DNA of 64,000 nucleotides from Phycisphaerales bacterium (GCA_030748805.1 JASMLG010000010.1:15319-79318), one strand, 5' to 3'; positions 49,415-59,124 are shown, counted from the first letter of the stretch. Numbers and translations are program-made. Notes: generated by a model not told the origin, from the sequence alone.

Positions 49415-52225
49415 ATGCATATAACTGCAACCGAAGTAAGAAATAGCTTTATAGATTTTTTTGCGAACAAGTGTGGACACACAGTTGTTCCTTCAGGTTC
49501 GGTTATTCCACATAACGACCCAACCCTTCTTTTCACTAACGCAGGTATGAATCAATTCAAGGATGTCTTTCTTGGTAGAGGAACTAGAGATTACAAACGG
49601 GCTGTTAACACTCAAAAATGTATTCGAGCCGGTGGAAAACATAACGATTTGGACGATGTTGGAACAGATACCTACCACCACACCTTTTTTGAAATGCTTG
49701 GTAATTGGTCATTCGGCGATTACTTCAAAGCAGAAGCAATTAAGTGGGCTTGGGAATTATTTACAGAAGTTTGGGGTCTAGATAAGTCACGTATATACGT
49801 AACAGTATTTTCTGGAGATGAACAAGATGGACTTGAAGCAGATGTCGAAGCAGAAAATATGTGGAAAGAGTTGACTGATATAGACCATTCACATATTTCT
49901 AGGTGGGATCGAAAGGATAATTTTTGGGAAATGGGCGAAACGGGGCCTTGCGGACCTTGCAGCGAAATCCATTATGACTGCACGCCAGAAAAAAATGGTG
50001 GGCACTTGGTCAATAAGGATAATCCAAATGTAATTGAACTTTGGAACCTTGTATTCATCCAATTTAACCGAGGAGATGATGGATCATTAGCTCCCCTTCC
50101 AAATAAACACGTTGACACTGGGTTGGGACTTGAACGCATCGTTCGGGTTTTACAGGGAAAAACAAGCAACTACGACACTGATTTGTGGACACCAATTTTC
50201 GATGCGATTCAAGAACATACTGGTGTAAAAAAGTATAGCGAATCACTAGAAGACCACACTGACATTGCGTACAGAGTTCTTGCCGATCACACCAGATGTC
50301 TTTCTGTAGCAATTGCTGATGGGGGTAGACCTGGAGCTGCTGGTAGAGAATATGTATTGCGAAGAATATTGCGAAGAGGTGTTCGTCATGCTCATCAAAC
50401 CCTTGGAGTAGATGGCCCACTTCTATACAAACTTGTTCCATCTGTTGTTGAAACACTTAGCGATGTGTTTCCTGAACTAAAAGAACAACAAGATAACATT
50501 GCTCACATTATTAAAGATGAGGAAGAAAGTTTTCTCACAACTCTTGACAGAGGAATTGACTTGTTTGAAAAATCTATTCAAGAAGGTGACGGAAAAATAA
50601 TTGATGCAAAAAGCGCCTTCGAACTTCATGACACTTTTGGTTTTCCAATTGACTTAACAGAGGTTATGGCTGAAGAACGGGGAATATCTGTTGATATGGA
50701 TGGGTATGGAAAGTTGATGGAAAAAGCAAGAGTAAGATCGAGGGCAACCACTGAGACAGAACAAAAAATGCACCTTCCTCCCGAGGCGATGGGGAAACTA
50801 AAAGAGTTAGGCGTGCTTCCAACAGATGATTCTAAGAAATATGGAACTGGCATTTCAATGGCTCATGTTAGAGGAATCTGGAACGGCAAGGAATTGGTTG
50901 GAAAAGTAGATGATTCAATGGTGTTTGGAATTATTTTGGACAAAACTCCTTTCTATTCTGAGGCGGGGGGACAAGTTGGAGATGTAGGTCACATTGTGAT
51001 AGAACGGTCAACAAGCCAGAACAGAGGCCAATTCAATGTAGAAGACACTCATAAATACGGTGATTATGTGGTTCATATAGGACACATTACAGAGGGCGTC
51101 ATAAGTTCAGGCGATGAAGTTACTGTCTCTGTTAACGAGAAAAAGCGAGAGAAAATTATTGTTAATCACACCTGCACTCATTTATTAAACCTCGCCTTGA
51201 GGAATGTCTGTAAAGATGAAGTGCATCAACGAGGATCCCTAGTAGATTGGGACAAATTAAGGTTCGACTATTCTCAATCTCATCCACTGACTGATGAGCA
51301 ACTTCTGCAAATTGAATCATTCGTAAACGCATTCATAAAACAAAATACTATTGTTGATTTTGACGATGTTCCATTAAAACTTGCACAAAGCATAAACGGG
51401 GTTCGCGCAGTATTTGAAGAACAATACCCAGATCCCGTTCGGGTTGTAAGCATTGGTGCAACAGTTAAAGAACTACTTTCTAATCCAACAAACGAAAAAT
51501 GGAGTGATTGTTCTATAGAGTTTTGCGGAGGAACTCATCTAAAAATTTGCGGTGATGCAAAGCATTTTGTGATTATTAACGAACAAGCACTTGCTTCTGG
51601 AACTAGGCGAATTTTTGCACTTACAGGCGTTTCAGCAATTGCTTCACACGATGCGGGTGTTTCGTTTTTGAATCAAATTGACGACTTAAACCAACTTAAT
51701 GGTGACTCTTTTATTCGCTCTTTCAACGATATTGTAAAAATGGTAGACGAATTAACTCTGTCGCAGGCAGTAAGACATTTAGCAAAATCGAAATTAAAAG
51801 CTCTGCATGGCAAAGTAAAAGAAATACAAAAACAGACAGCATCTTCTCGCAAAGACCACGTTCTTGATCAGGCAAGGTTAATTGCTGATTTAGATGAAAA
51901 TATCATCGTTGCTACAATTAATGGTGCAGACAAGGATTCAATGATGACAGCACTTGATGCAGTAAGATCCAAAAGACCTGAAGGTGCTGCACTTTTATTC
52001 ACAGCAAACAATCATGATAAAAAAGTCATTATCGTTGCTGGAGTAAGTAAAACAATGATTGATAAGGGGCTAAAAGCAGGCGACTGGGTTAAGGTTGCTG
52101 CAACCACTTGTGGTGGTGGCGGCGGGGGTAGACCAGATACTGCACAGGCCGGTGGAAAAGAGCCAAACAAAATCCCCGAAGCGATGGATAAAGCAAAAGA
52201 GTTTGCAAACAAGGTAATATCATGA
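49415..52225 (+). CDS. alaS: Alanyl-tRNA synthetase
   Basis: 936 residues, class II synthetase. Domains: aminoacylation core (ITATEVRNSFIDFFANKCGH, PTLLFTNAGMNQFKDVFLGR, GGKHNDLDDVGTDTYHHTFF, ETGPCGPCSEIHYDCTP), the helical tRNA-recognition domain, the editing domain with VNHTCTHLLNLALR (HxxxH) and CSIEFCGGTHLKICGD (Cys/His metal and editing site), and the C-terminal C-Ala domain with VIIVAGVSKTMIDKGLKAGD, then a Gly-rich CGGGGGGRPDTAQAGG. Everything is intact. Its stop overlaps the next gene's ATG by four bases. Confidence 0.97.
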   Translation: MHITATEVRNSFIDFFANKCGHTVVPSGSVIPHNDPTLLFTNAGMNQFKDVFLGRGTRDYKRAVNTQKCIRAGGKHNDLDDVGTDTYHHTFFEMLGNWSFGDYFKAEAIKWAWELFTEVWGLDKSRIYVTVFSGDEQDGLEADVEAENMWKELTDIDHSHISRWDRKDNFWEMGETGPCGPCSEIHYDCTPEKNGGHLVNKDNPNVIELWNLVFIQFNRGDDGSLAPLPNKHVDTGLGLERIVRVLQGKTSNYDTDLWTPIFDAIQEHTGVKKYSESLEDHTDIAYRVLADHTRCLSVAIADGGRPGAAGREYVLRRILRRGVRHAHQTLGVDGPLLYKLVPSVVETLSDVFPELKEQQDNIAHIIKDEEESFLTTLDRGIDLFEKSIQEGDGKIIDAKSAFELHDTFGFPIDLTEVMAEERGISVDMDGYGKLMEKARVRSRATTETEQKMHLPPEAMGKLKELGVLPTDDSKKYGTGISMAHVRGIWNGKELVGKVDDSMVFGIILDKTPFYSEAGGQVGDVGHIVIERSTSQNRGQFNVEDTHKYGDYVVHIGHITEGVISSGDEVTVSVNEKKREKIIVNHTCTHLLNLALRNVCKDEVHQRGSLVDWDKLRFDYSQSHPLTDEQLLQIESFVNAFIKQNTIVDFDDVPLKLAQSINGVRAVFEEQYPDPVRVVSIGATVKELLSNPTNEKWSDCSIEFCGGTHLKICGDAKHFVIINEQALASGTRRIFALTGVSAIASHDAGVSFLNQIDDLNQLNGDSFIRSFNDIVKMVDELTLSQAVRHLAKSKLKALHGKVKEIQKQTASSRKDHVLDQARLIADLDENIIVATINGADKDSMMTALDAVRSKRPEGAALLFTANNHDKKVIIVAGVSKTMIDKGLKAGDWVKVAATTCGGGGGGRPDTAQAGGKEPNKIPEAMDKAKEFANKVIS

Positions 52226-52542
52226 GTGAAGAAAAGAAGAAGGAAGACAATCAGGACGATGGGATACCTCACCTCGTTACTAATTTACAACCAATTAATA
52301 GCCAAGTAGGCGATCATGTTTTGACTGCACTTGAACATGAAGACATCGTTGCTGTTTTAACTACAGTTACCGGTTCAAAGAACGGCCAGCAGGTTGTTTC
52401 AATTCCACTTACTGGTGAACATCTTCAGCAAGTTCATGGATTAATTGAAGAAATCCACGAAAGTGATGAACCAGAAAGAGTTCCATGTGTGGGATTTCAT
52501 TGTTTTGTTAACCAAGATGACGCGGACACGAAACCAGAGTAA
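52222..52542 (+). CDS. Small acidic protein coupled to alaS, unknown function
   Basis: 106 residues. An acidic and Lys-rich start (SEEKKKEDNQDDG) is followed by a compact alpha/beta stretch (GDHVLTALEHEDIVAVLTTV, SIPLTGEHLQQVHGLIEEIH) and an acidic end with one Cys pair (VPCVGFHCFVNQDDAD). I do not recognise the family. The ATGA overlap with alaS implies translational coupling, and the short spacer afterwards (about 100 bp) contains nothing visible. Confidence 0.7.
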   Translation: MSEEKKKEDNQDDGIPHLVTNLQPINSQVGDHVLTALEHEDIVAVLTTVTGSKNGQQVVSIPLTGEHLQQVHGLIEEIHESDEPERVPCVGFHCFVNQDDADTKPE

Positions 52543-52644
52543 CCAATTTCGATGCTACTGGCACACAAAGGGAATCCTCTATCCCAAGTTCTTGTCACTT
52601 AAAAAGAAACACAAAACAAGCCCGTAATTGGATTACTGTTAGGT

Positions 52645-53892
52645 CTACACAGAACCATTGGGTGAAACAGTCAACTTGGGAAGTTTATACATAACCCTCC
52701 AAGTGCCTAACATGGCAAGAAGTGTGCACCAAGTTACTGATCCAGTTTCTAAGACGGCGTGCCCCGCTACGTTTCCTATAAAACCTTTTGTTGAAAGTGT
52801 TCCATAGAAAAACATAATTATTAGTATTGTTGCTATCAACTTATCTCTGTACTCCCACAGATAATATCTAACCATAATTGTTGCGGGTAACAAAAGAACA
52901 AAAAAATGCGCTTTGCTGCTCATTGGAGATATTAAAAGCATACCGCAAACTATCATCGAGCCCTCGCAAAACCTTCTTAGTGGAGTTGGTGATTTGACTG
53001 GTCTATAGAGTGCTAAAACAATAATCCCAAAAACTACTAGTCGAGAGATTAACACAAGCAATTTAATGCTTCTTTGAGATAGTTCAATTATGCAAACACC
53101 GACAGCATCATTGTTCCAACTTGGGGGTTCTGAAAACAACCTAGTAATTGTTCCAGCTAAACTTTGGTTTAGTTGATTCCAGTTTGTCCAATTGCCCACT
53201 CTTACTGTGCCATCAACTTGGTTTAATGAATTTGTAACTATTGAAAACCAATATCCACTCCAAGAACCAACATCTCTTGGGAAGAAAATGTCTGGTAGTT
53301 CAAAAGCAACAACAGTTACAATTGCCATTACAATCGCTGCTTTCCATCTTCTTTGTAAAAGCAAAAAAGGCAAAAACAAAAGTGGAGTCGCCTTACATGC
53401 CGCTGCGACTCCAATTGAAGCACCGCCTCTTCCTTCTTTTCCTATTGCCCAATAACTTAATGCCAGAATAATAATTGCAGAAATTAATATGTCGTGGCTA
53501 TAGTTCTCAATTGGAGAGGTAACGTGCCTACCGGCAACTAAGGCAACCAATATCCAATAGAGTAAAGAACTTTTAGAAGAATGATCTCCAACGATATATT
53601 TCTGGATAGTTGAAAATATAAAAACAAGTAAACAAGCCATTACTCCAAAAACCATGAATCGTTGCATTGAGTCCCCAAATTCACAAAACGGTATATAACT
53701 TGAAACTAACAGAGGTGGATATGCCATTGCAGGGACTCCCTCTGGATTTCCTCCATTAATCATTGTTGTTGCTGCTTGGTCGTATAACACAAGCATGAAT
53801 TGAGTGCTTTTCCAGCCATAGATAAGTGCCAAACCAATCCAAACAGAAATCACCCCAGTGAGATATTTCAACCAGTTTTTATGTTTCGGCAT
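52645..53892 (-). CDS. GT87-like (DUF2029) integral-membrane glycosyltransferase
   Basis: About 415 residues, beginning [13 protein letters not shown]; a GTG seven codons upstream is an alternative. About ten membrane helices. The first outer loop carries the family-style [20 protein letters not shown], with an Asp positioned like the catalytic residue of GT87/GT39-type C-fold glycosyltransferases that use polyprenyl-phosphate sugars, followed by [34 protein letters not shown] (the G-x-x-x-x-x-KxxP-x-L motif of DUF2029) is also seen. The likely role is adding a hexose to a lipid or envelope glycan; the acceptor is unknown. It is divergent from the isomerase gene, with start codons about 50 bp apart. 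Confidence 0.8.
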   Translation of the reverse strand: MPKHKNWLKYLTGVISVWIGLALIYGWKSTQFMLVLYDQAATTMINGGNPEGVPAMAYPPLLVSSYIPFCEFGDSMQRFMVFGVMACLLVFIFSTIQKYIVGDHSSKSSLLYWILVALVAGRHVTSPIENYSHDILISAIIILALSYWAIGKEGRGGASIGVAAACKATPLLFLPFLLLQRRWKAAIVMAIVTVVAFELPDIFFPRDVGSWSGYWFSIVTNSLNQVDGTVRVGNWTNWNQLNQSLAGTITRLFSEPPSWNNDAVGVCIIELSQRSIKLLVLISRLVVFGIIVLALYRPVKSPTPLRRFCEGSMIVCGMLLISPMSSKAHFFVLLLPATIMVRYYLWEYRDKLIATILIIMFFYGTLSTKGFIGNVAGHAVLETGSVTWCTLLAMLGTWRVMYKLPKLTVSPNGSV

Positions 53893-53943
53893 GAAGTTGG
53901 AATCATACCTCACAGCGAGAGGGGTCTCGGCTACGATGCTTAT

Positions 53944-54774
53944 ATGAAATCATTATTCGATATTTCACTAGCACAGTGGTCATTGCATAGAGCCCATCAA
54001 GATGGGTACTTAAAACCAATTGATTTTCCTCAAGTCGCCAAGGAGCAGTTTGGACTTAAAGCGGTTGAATATGTAAACTCTTTTTTCCCCGACAGAAAGC
54101 CAAGCCCTGAGTTTGTCAAAGAATTGTCTGATAGGTGCAATGATGTCGGTGTAACTAGTTTACTTATCATGTGTGATGGAGAGGGGCACCTTGGAGATTC
54201 AAATAAAAAGTCAAGATTAACCGCTATAGAAAATCACTATAAATGGATAGACGCCGCTGTTGATCTAGGTTGCCATTCAATTCGTGTAAATGCCCAATCA
54301 GAGGGTAGTTTTGAAGAGCAACAAAAATTGGCTGCTGATGGTTTAAGAAAACTAACAGAGCATGGTGATTCGAAAAAAATAAATGTTATCGTTGAGAACC
54401 ATGGTGGACTAAGTTCAAATGGCGAATGGCTCGCGGGTGTAATGAAGTTGGTTGATCATCCAAGGTGTGGGACTTTACCTGACTTTGGCAATTTCATTCT
54501 TGACTGGAATACAAGAAAAGAATACGACAGGTATAAGGGAGTATCAGAGTTGATGCCCTACGCAAAGGCAGTCAGCGCAAAGTCACATGATTTTGATGTC
54601 AGCGGTAATGAAACTCATACTGACTATGGAAAAATGCTCGGTATCGTTCTTGATTCAGGTTATCGTGGGTGGATAGGTGTTGAATATGAGGGGAATAATA
54701 TTGGTGAGTTTGAGGGAATAATACGAACAAGGGATTTACTGCAAAAAATAAGAGAGCAAAGAGAAAATTCATAA
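53944..54774 (+). CDS. TIM-barrel sugar isomerase/epimerase-like protein
   Basis: 276 residues from ATG at [18 protein letters not shown]; the longer frame extends into the divergent gene and has no homologous look. Xylose-isomerase-like barrel: [40 protein letters not shown], then metal ligands in [20 protein letters not shown] (Glu), [10 protein letters not shown] (Asp), [13 protein letters not shown] (His) and [18 protein letters not shown] (Glu). The fold covers epimerases, isomerases and AP endonuclease-like enzymes; substrate unknown. It abuts the oxidoreductase gene with zero spacing, so the pair probably modifies one sugar or polyol. Confidence 0.88.
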   Translation: MKSLFDISLAQWSLHRAHQDGYLKPIDFPQVAKEQFGLKAVEYVNSFFPDRKPSPEFVKELSDRCNDVGVTSLLIMCDGEGHLGDSNKKSRLTAIENHYKWIDAAVDLGCHSIRVNAQSEGSFEEQQKLAADGLRKLTEHGDSKKINVIVENHGGLSSNGEWLAGVMKLVDHPRCGTLPDFGNFILDWNTRKEYDRYKGVSELMPYAKAVSAKSHDFDVSGNETHTDYGKMLGIVLDSGYRGWIGVEYEGNNIGEFEGIIRTRDLLQKIREQRENS

Positions 54775-55800
54775 ATGAAAGCAATTTTAATAAACAGGGA
54801 AGGAACTCCTGTTGCAGAAAACATCATTGTTGGAACGTGGAACGATTTATCTCCAAAACAAAACGAAGTTGTTGTTAAGACAGAGGCATCTGCATTAAAC
54901 CACCTTGACCTTTGGGTCGGAATTGGTATGCCGGGTCTTGATCTAATTTATCCCAGAATTAGCGGATCAGATGGATGTGGCATTATTTCTGCTGTTGGGG
55001 AAAATGTAGATGAATCATGGATTGGAAAAAGAGTTCTACTAAACGCTGCAGTAAGACAACCTGAACCTGTTTTGCCTAATTGCTCTAACACCCAACAAGA
55101 TATAAGAATGATTGGCGAACATGACAATGGTACAAATGCTGAATATTTTGTAGCTCCAGTTGAAAATGTTTTACATGTTGGAGATGTTGACCCAGTAGAA
55201 GCAGCTGCTTTTGGACTTGCTCATTTAACCGCTTGGAGAATGTTGGTTACACGCTCTAAATTAAAAGCAGGCCAGCACGTATTAATTACTGGTATTGGAG
55301 GCGGTGCGGCTTTGGCAGCATTTACTATCTGTAAACATTTTGGTTGTAAAACCATTGTGACTTCAAGACATCAATGGAAACTTGACAGAGCACTTGAACT
55401 GGGTGCAAACGAAGTTGTACTCGACAGTGGCGAAGATTGGTCACGAGAAGTCCGGAGATTAACTTTCAAGCGAGGGGTTGATCTTTGTGTTGATTCTGTT
55501 GGTGGTTCCCTTCATCACCCTTGCATCAAATCACTTGCTCGTGGTGGAACACTTGTAACTTGCGGCTGCACAGCTGGAGCTGCACCAAAAACGGATCTAG
55601 CTCGAATATTCTGGAACCAACTTTCGATACTCGGTTCAACTATGGGTGATATGGAAGAATTCAAAGAGGTCATCTCATTGTTTAAAAATGGCATGAAGCC
55701 AGTTATCGATTCAATTTACGATGCAGATGATGCAAAGTCCGCATTTGCACTATTAGAATCCGGCGAACAGTTCGGCAAAGTCGTTTTGAAGTGGGAGTAA
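54775..55800 (+). CDS. Zinc-independent MDR-family (quinone-oxidoreductase-like) dehydrogenase
   Basis: 341 residues. Medium-chain dehydrogenase/reductase: the GroES-like N-terminal half (VVVKTEASALNHLDLWVGIG, then the PRISGSDGCGIISAVGENVD loop where zinc enzymes have GHE), and the NADPH Rossmann half with VLITGIGGGAALAAFTICKH near residue 178 and CVDSVGGSLHHPCIKSLARG. There is no Cys quartet for structural zinc, so it fits the zeta-crystallin/quinone oxidoreductase or enoyl-reductase branch. It starts in the base after the isomerase stop. The substrate is unknown. Confidence 0.9.
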   Translation: MKAILINREGTPVAENIIVGTWNDLSPKQNEVVVKTEASALNHLDLWVGIGMPGLDLIYPRISGSDGCGIISAVGENVDESWIGKRVLLNAAVRQPEPVLPNCSNTQQDIRMIGEHDNGTNAEYFVAPVENVLHVGDVDPVEAAAFGLAHLTAWRMLVTRSKLKAGQHVLITGIGGGAALAAFTICKHFGCKTIVTSRHQWKLDRALELGANEVVLDSGEDWSREVRRLTFKRGVDLCVDSVGGSLHHPCIKSLARGGTLVTCGCTAGAAPKTDLARIFWNQLSILGSTMGDMEEFKEVISLFKNGMKPVIDSIYDADDAKSAFALLESGEQFGKVVLKWE

Positions 55801-55806
55801 CACAAA

Positions 55807-56065
55807 TCTGAAACAGGCGACCCTTCATGGGTCGTCGATGGAAGACGACAACGCCACAGTGCAATGCAGCAAGTCCAATGATGGAAAGAGGTGTTGAATC
55901 GAGATCCAGCGAGAGTGAAACTGGCATATCACTCAGTGGACGCAAGCGAATTGCTTTGTGGCGCGGAGTCTGAAACAGGCGACCCTTGATGGGTCGTCGA
56001 TGGAAGACGACAACGCCACAATGCAATGCAGCAAGTCCAATGAGTGATAGGACAGAGGAACTCGA
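55807..56065. repeat. 162-nt tandem repeat, about 1.6 copies
   Basis: Two 75-nt copies (55807-55881 and 55969-56043) differ at only two positions and are spaced 162 bases apart. The sequence after each copy (TGATGGAAAGAGG... versus TGATAGGACAGAGG...) is also related, so the unit is 162 nt with the second copy cut short. Within it, CGACCC-ttcat-GGGTCG and GTCGTC-gatggaa-GACGAC form adjacent hairpins; one of the two substitutions falls in the first loop. The minus strand stays open across the repeat for 122 codons because the period is a multiple of three, but no start or ribosome site supports translation. Confidence 0.75.
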
Positions 56066-56069
56066 GCCC

Positions 56070-56106
56070 AAAAAACAACTGCCCTCATCTCCAATGAGGG
56101 CAGTTG
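56070..56106 (-). terminator. Rho-independent terminator of the small membrane-protein gene
   Basis: Read on the minus strand, a 13-bp perfect stem (CAACTGCCCTCAT with its complement, five-base loop) is followed by TTTTTT. It lies about 100 bases after the stop of the 77-residue protein gene. On the plus strand the hairpin has no T run. Confidence 0.85.
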
Positions 56107-56209
56107 CGGCTGAGTATTATAATCTGCAAAGCAGAAGGTTTTGCCATCACCTTATCCATCCTTGAACAGGTAGGCAAATACGGTGTCTAACACCGCTTTA
56201 GAAAGAACG

Positions 56210-56443
56210 TTATGCAGTTCTTCTATTGAATAGTGAAAGTACGATGACGAGGGCGATTAAGCCAACAAATCCGCCAGCGCTAAACTCTGTAACCATAGCC
56301 ATTAAACGGCCGACCATGCCGCCCCAGAATCCTGATGCATCACCGAAGATGATTTGAACAAGTACGCCTACGGCGATGAAAATTAGCATGAGGTCAATAA
56401 AGCCCCAAGCCCATGATTTGATAGTATCTAGTGCATTTTTCAT
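56210..56443 (-). CDS. Small two-helix membrane protein with very strong ribosome site, unknown
   Basis: 77 residues. Two hydrophobic helices (WGFIDLMLIFIAVGVLVQII near 14-33 and FVGLIALVIVLSLF near 59-72) enclose a Gly/Met-rich loop (GDASGFWGGMVGRLMAMVTE). The sequence AAGGAGATC six bases before the ATG is close to a perfect Shine-Dalgarno, stronger than at any neighbouring gene, and a terminator follows, so the gene is a monocistronic, probably highly expressed unit. I do not know the family. The helix-loop-helix form is compatible with a channel-like or assembly protein. Confidence 0.8.
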   Translation of the reverse strand: MKNALDTIKSWAWGFIDLMLIFIAVGVLVQIIFGDASGFWGGMVGRLMAMVTEFSAGGFVGLIALVIVLSLFNRRTA

Positions 56444-56663
56444 AAAAGAGATCTCCTTAGTTTCCTAACCCAGCCTGTTGTGGCCTCACTAGCCATCCCT
56501 GACAATTGATGGACCACAACGCGGGTCCTTGGGATTCCCCACTTATCGGCAAAAGCAAAGAAATCACCACAAAGATACATGATTTTCTATAAGCAAAACT
56601 TGGCGGTTCGACCACAACCCCTTATTTCACAATCAGTTACGGATTTGCACCTTTTTTAAAATT
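56444..56663 (-). promoter_or_regulatory. Structured leader region with repeated GTTGTGGYC motif
   Basis: The 220-bp gap between tmk and the small membrane-protein gene holds GTTGTGGCC once (56477-56485, plus strand) and GACCACAAC twice (56512-56520 and 56610-56618). The inner pair can form a 9-bp stem with one G-U pair around a 26-base loop upstream of the ribosome site. Repetition suggests a protein or RNA switch site. I saw no known riboswitch and no clear promoter boxes. Confidence 0.35.
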
Positions 56664-57332
56664 TTATGCTTCCCCAGCTTTATTTAGTGGCATTTCTTTG
56701 CAAAACCAGCTCATCACAGCATTTTGTATATCTTTTTCCACCGTATCTGCATCATTTGATGAATCAATAACACAGTATTTATTTGGCATTCTATTTGCCT
56801 GATCTAAAAAACCCTCACGAACTTTTTCGTGGAACATTTTCCCTTTCAGTTCCATCCTATCTAGTAGTGGATTCAAGCGACCCGTTGCGGTTTCATCATC
56901 AATATCAAGGATTAGGGTTAAATCCGGCCAATGCCCAGAAACAGCAACCTCAGCTACTTTTTGTATCCACTCAACCGGTAAACCTCCTGCTGCGCCCTGA
57001 TATGCCAATGTAGCACTTACGAAACGGTCTGCTACTACTAATTCTCTTCGTTTCATGGCTGGGACTATTTCCTGCTCCACAAGTTGGGCTCGGCTAGCCA
57101 TATACAGAAGCATTTCGCACTGAATTGTCATTCCTGCATTTTCTGGGTCTAGTAGTACTTGTCGTATTTGTTCGCCAATCTTTGTCCCTCCGGGTTCACG
57201 AACTTCACACACAGTTAAACCATGCCCTGTACACCATTTAACAAACCTCTGTAATTGAGTGGACTTCCCAGATCCATCAGGTCCATCAAACACTATAAAT
57301 TTACCTGCTAAAGCTGCAGCAATTTTATTCAT
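56664..57332 (-). CDS. tmk: Thymidylate kinase
   Basis: 222 residues from ATG at MNKIAAALAGKFIVFDG; a TTG 12 codons earlier is possible. Tmk phosphorylates dTMP to dTDP. Evidence: the P-loop FIVFDGPDGSGKSTQLQRFV, TVCEVREPGGTKIGEQIRQV, the VVADRFVSATLAYQGAAGGL DR(Y/F) motif with dTMP contacts, DLTLILDIDDETA, and a LID-like Arg/Lys segment (MELKGKMFHEKV). Full length. It follows the UbiB-like kinase gene at 67 bp. Confidence 0.95.
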   Translation of the reverse strand: MNKIAAALAGKFIVFDGPDGSGKSTQLQRFVKWCTGHGLTVCEVREPGGTKIGEQIRQVLLDPENAGMTIQCEMLLYMASRAQLVEQEIVPAMKRRELVVADRFVSATLAYQGAAGGLPVEWIQKVAEVAVSGHWPDLTLILDIDDETATGRLNPLLDRMELKGKMFHEKVREGFLDQANRMPNKYCVIDSSNDADTVEKDIQNAVMSWFCKEMPLNKAGEA

Positions 57333-57399
57333 GTGTTGCACTATCGTGTCTTGAGTCCAACTTAGCAAGGGGCAACTGACACCTTGAACACAGAATCAA

Positions 57400-59052
57400 T
57401 CATCTTCCCTGCCGCAAATGTTGAATCACACGCCACACCCCTAGGGTACCGGCGAAAATGTATCCAATTAGACCTAGGGTTGCCCGCAAATCCATTGTGC
57501 CAGCACGATTTGCAAGAACCATAATGGATGACCCAACTATTAGCGCAGAAATAATCATTGCCCAACTAACGTTCTTTGAAGATCTATCAATTGCATCTGT
57601 CATATCGTCCAAAGAGTCAACATCCATTTTAAAACGAACTTTGTTTCTTCGTAATCGATCTAACATTCTTGTCGCATCGTCAGGTAGTCGTTCTGCAAGT
57701 TGTGCCCAAAGTTGAGCTGAAGCAACGCTCCTATCCTTAATTGCCTTAAACCCTAGTTGTGACTTTACTAACTTTTCGATTGGTAGTTGCGCATAATCCA
57801 CCAAATTAAATTTTGGCGACATTTCTTTTCCAACTCCTTCGATAGTTATTAGAGCTTTAATAAGCAAAATTAAATCACCAGGACACTTAATGTTGTTCTT
57901 GCGAAGCCCGTCTAAAAACGCGGTCAACATGCTTCCCATATCAACTTCACCCAGCGGACCTTCGGTAAAACGCTCTACAAAATCCTGTAAATCTTTTCTT
58001 AGTGTTCGTTCATCAACATCGTCGATTGTAATATCTGCGAGACGTAAAAACGATTTGGTTACAGTATCTATGTTGTTTTCTGATACTCCATAAAGCAACA
58101 TTGCCAAATCCTTGCGCATTGACTCTTCCACTCTTCCAGTCATTCCACAATCGATGAAGCAAAGTTTTTGCTCTTCAAGTACAAAAATATTTCCAGGATG
58201 TGGATCTGCGTGAAAGAAGCCAATTTCGAGTGTTTGTTTTACTACTGCGTGAGCGCCGTTTGCAACAATTCTGTCGCGTTGCTCTTGGGTGTAGTTTGCC
58301 TTTTTCCACTTTGTTAGTTCGGTGCCTTTAACTTCTTCTATTACAAGAATGCGTTTTGTTGAAAGATCTGAAAAAACTTTGGGAAATTTAGTTGTGTCAT
58401 CAGAAGTCATTTCCGCTAACATTTTTGTGCTGTCTGCTTCATGACGCAAATCTAATTCGTGACCAAGCGCTTCAGAGAAAGTGTCAATTACTTCTTGTGG
58501 ATTGAATCCGAGTTGTGTTCCATGGCTTTTAAGCAGCGAAGCAACTGTTTCAAGAAGTTGTAAATCCGACTTGACAATTTTCTCTATGTTTGGTCGCAAA
58601 ATTTTGAGAACAACTTTTTCATCCGCTTTTGTTACTGCTCTGTGAACTTGAGCCATAGAGCCATCACCAATCGGTGTCTCTTCGATTGAAGTGAACATCT
58701 CTTGATAAGACGTGCCATATTCTTTTTCGAGTTCTTCCCTGATATCGTCCCAAGGTACTGTTGGGCAACTATCCTGCAAATTAGCAAGTTCGGCAGACCA
58801 GTCGGGAGGAACTAAATCTGGTCTCATACTCAACACCTGACCAAGTTTCATAAAAGTAGGACCTAGTTCCTCTAGTGCCAATCGAAATCTTACTGGTGCA
58901 GGTTTTTGCTCAGCTTCGTGAATTTTTTTGAATTTTCCAAGAAATTCACCTAATTTTGTATCCCTTATGACCTCTCCGAAGCCAAATTTTGCGGCTACAG
59001 AGACGATTTCCCTCATTCTGGGAAGGTTACGAATGATTTTTGTTGTTGGCAT
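57400..59052 (-). CDS. UbiB/ABC1-family atypical kinase
   Basis: About 550 residues from ATG at MPTTKIIRNLPRM; a longer frame has a non-homologous start. Motifs: KxGQ in TFMKLGQVLSMRPDLVPPDW, the Ala-rich loop SMAQVHRAVTKAD, VVLKILRPNIEK (ion-pair Lys), LRHEADSTKMLAEM, ILVIEEVKGTELTKWKKANY, the catalytic FHADPHPGNIFVLEEQKLCF, and IDCGMTGRVEESMRKDLAML. Two C-terminal membrane helices (VSWAMIISALIVGSSIMVLA and LRATLGLIGYIFAGTLGVWR) are typical of the bacterial UbiB branch. Members support isoprenoid quinone biosynthesis and membrane lipid homeostasis. No ubi or men genes adjoin it. Confidence 0.92.
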   Translation of the reverse strand: MPTTKIIRNLPRMREIVSVAAKFGFGEVIRDTKLGEFLGKFKKIHEAEQKPAPVRFRLALEELGPTFMKLGQVLSMRPDLVPPDWSAELANLQDSCPTVPWDDIREELEKEYGTSYQEMFTSIEETPIGDGSMAQVHRAVTKADEKVVLKILRPNIEKIVKSDLQLLETVASLLKSHGTQLGFNPQEVIDTFSEALGHELDLRHEADSTKMLAEMTSDDTTKFPKVFSDLSTKRILVIEEVKGTELTKWKKANYTQEQRDRIVANGAHAVVKQTLEIGFFHADPHPGNIFVLEEQKLCFIDCGMTGRVEESMRKDLAMLLYGVSENNIDTVTKSFLRLADITIDDVDERTLRKDLQDFVERFTEGPLGEVDMGSMLTAFLDGLRKNNIKCPGDLILLIKALITIEGVGKEMSPKFNLVDYAQLPIEKLVKSQLGFKAIKDRSVASAQLWAQLAERLPDDATRMLDRLRRNKVRFKMDVDSLDDMTDAIDRSSKNVSWAMIISALIVGSSIMVLANRAGTMDLRATLGLIGYIFAGTLGVWRVIQHLRQGR

Positions 59053-59094
59053 GGAGAAATGGTACCTTGTTTGAAAAAAAAATACCAAAAATCG

Positions 59095-59124
59095 TTGACC
59101 ATTACTCTGTTTCGCGCATAGTAG
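59095..59124 (+). promoter_or_regulatory. Strong promoter-like pair upstream of a possible small transcript
   Basis: TTGACC (59095-59100) and TAGTAG (59119-59124, 18-base spacer; CATAGT at 59117 gives 16) face the plus strand, away from the UbiB-like gene. The predicted start falls at or just before the ATG at 59130. Confidence 0.5.

Noticed and set aside
55703..56071. 122-codon minus-strand frame across the tandem repeat
   Set aside because: It has no ribosome site, runs into the MDR gene, and its openness follows from a period divisible by three; kept only as a note under the repeat.
56444..56520. MraZ box or known riboswitch before the small membrane protein
   Set aside because: Only one GTGGGGA-like word is present rather than spaced repeats, and no riboswitch core is recognisable.
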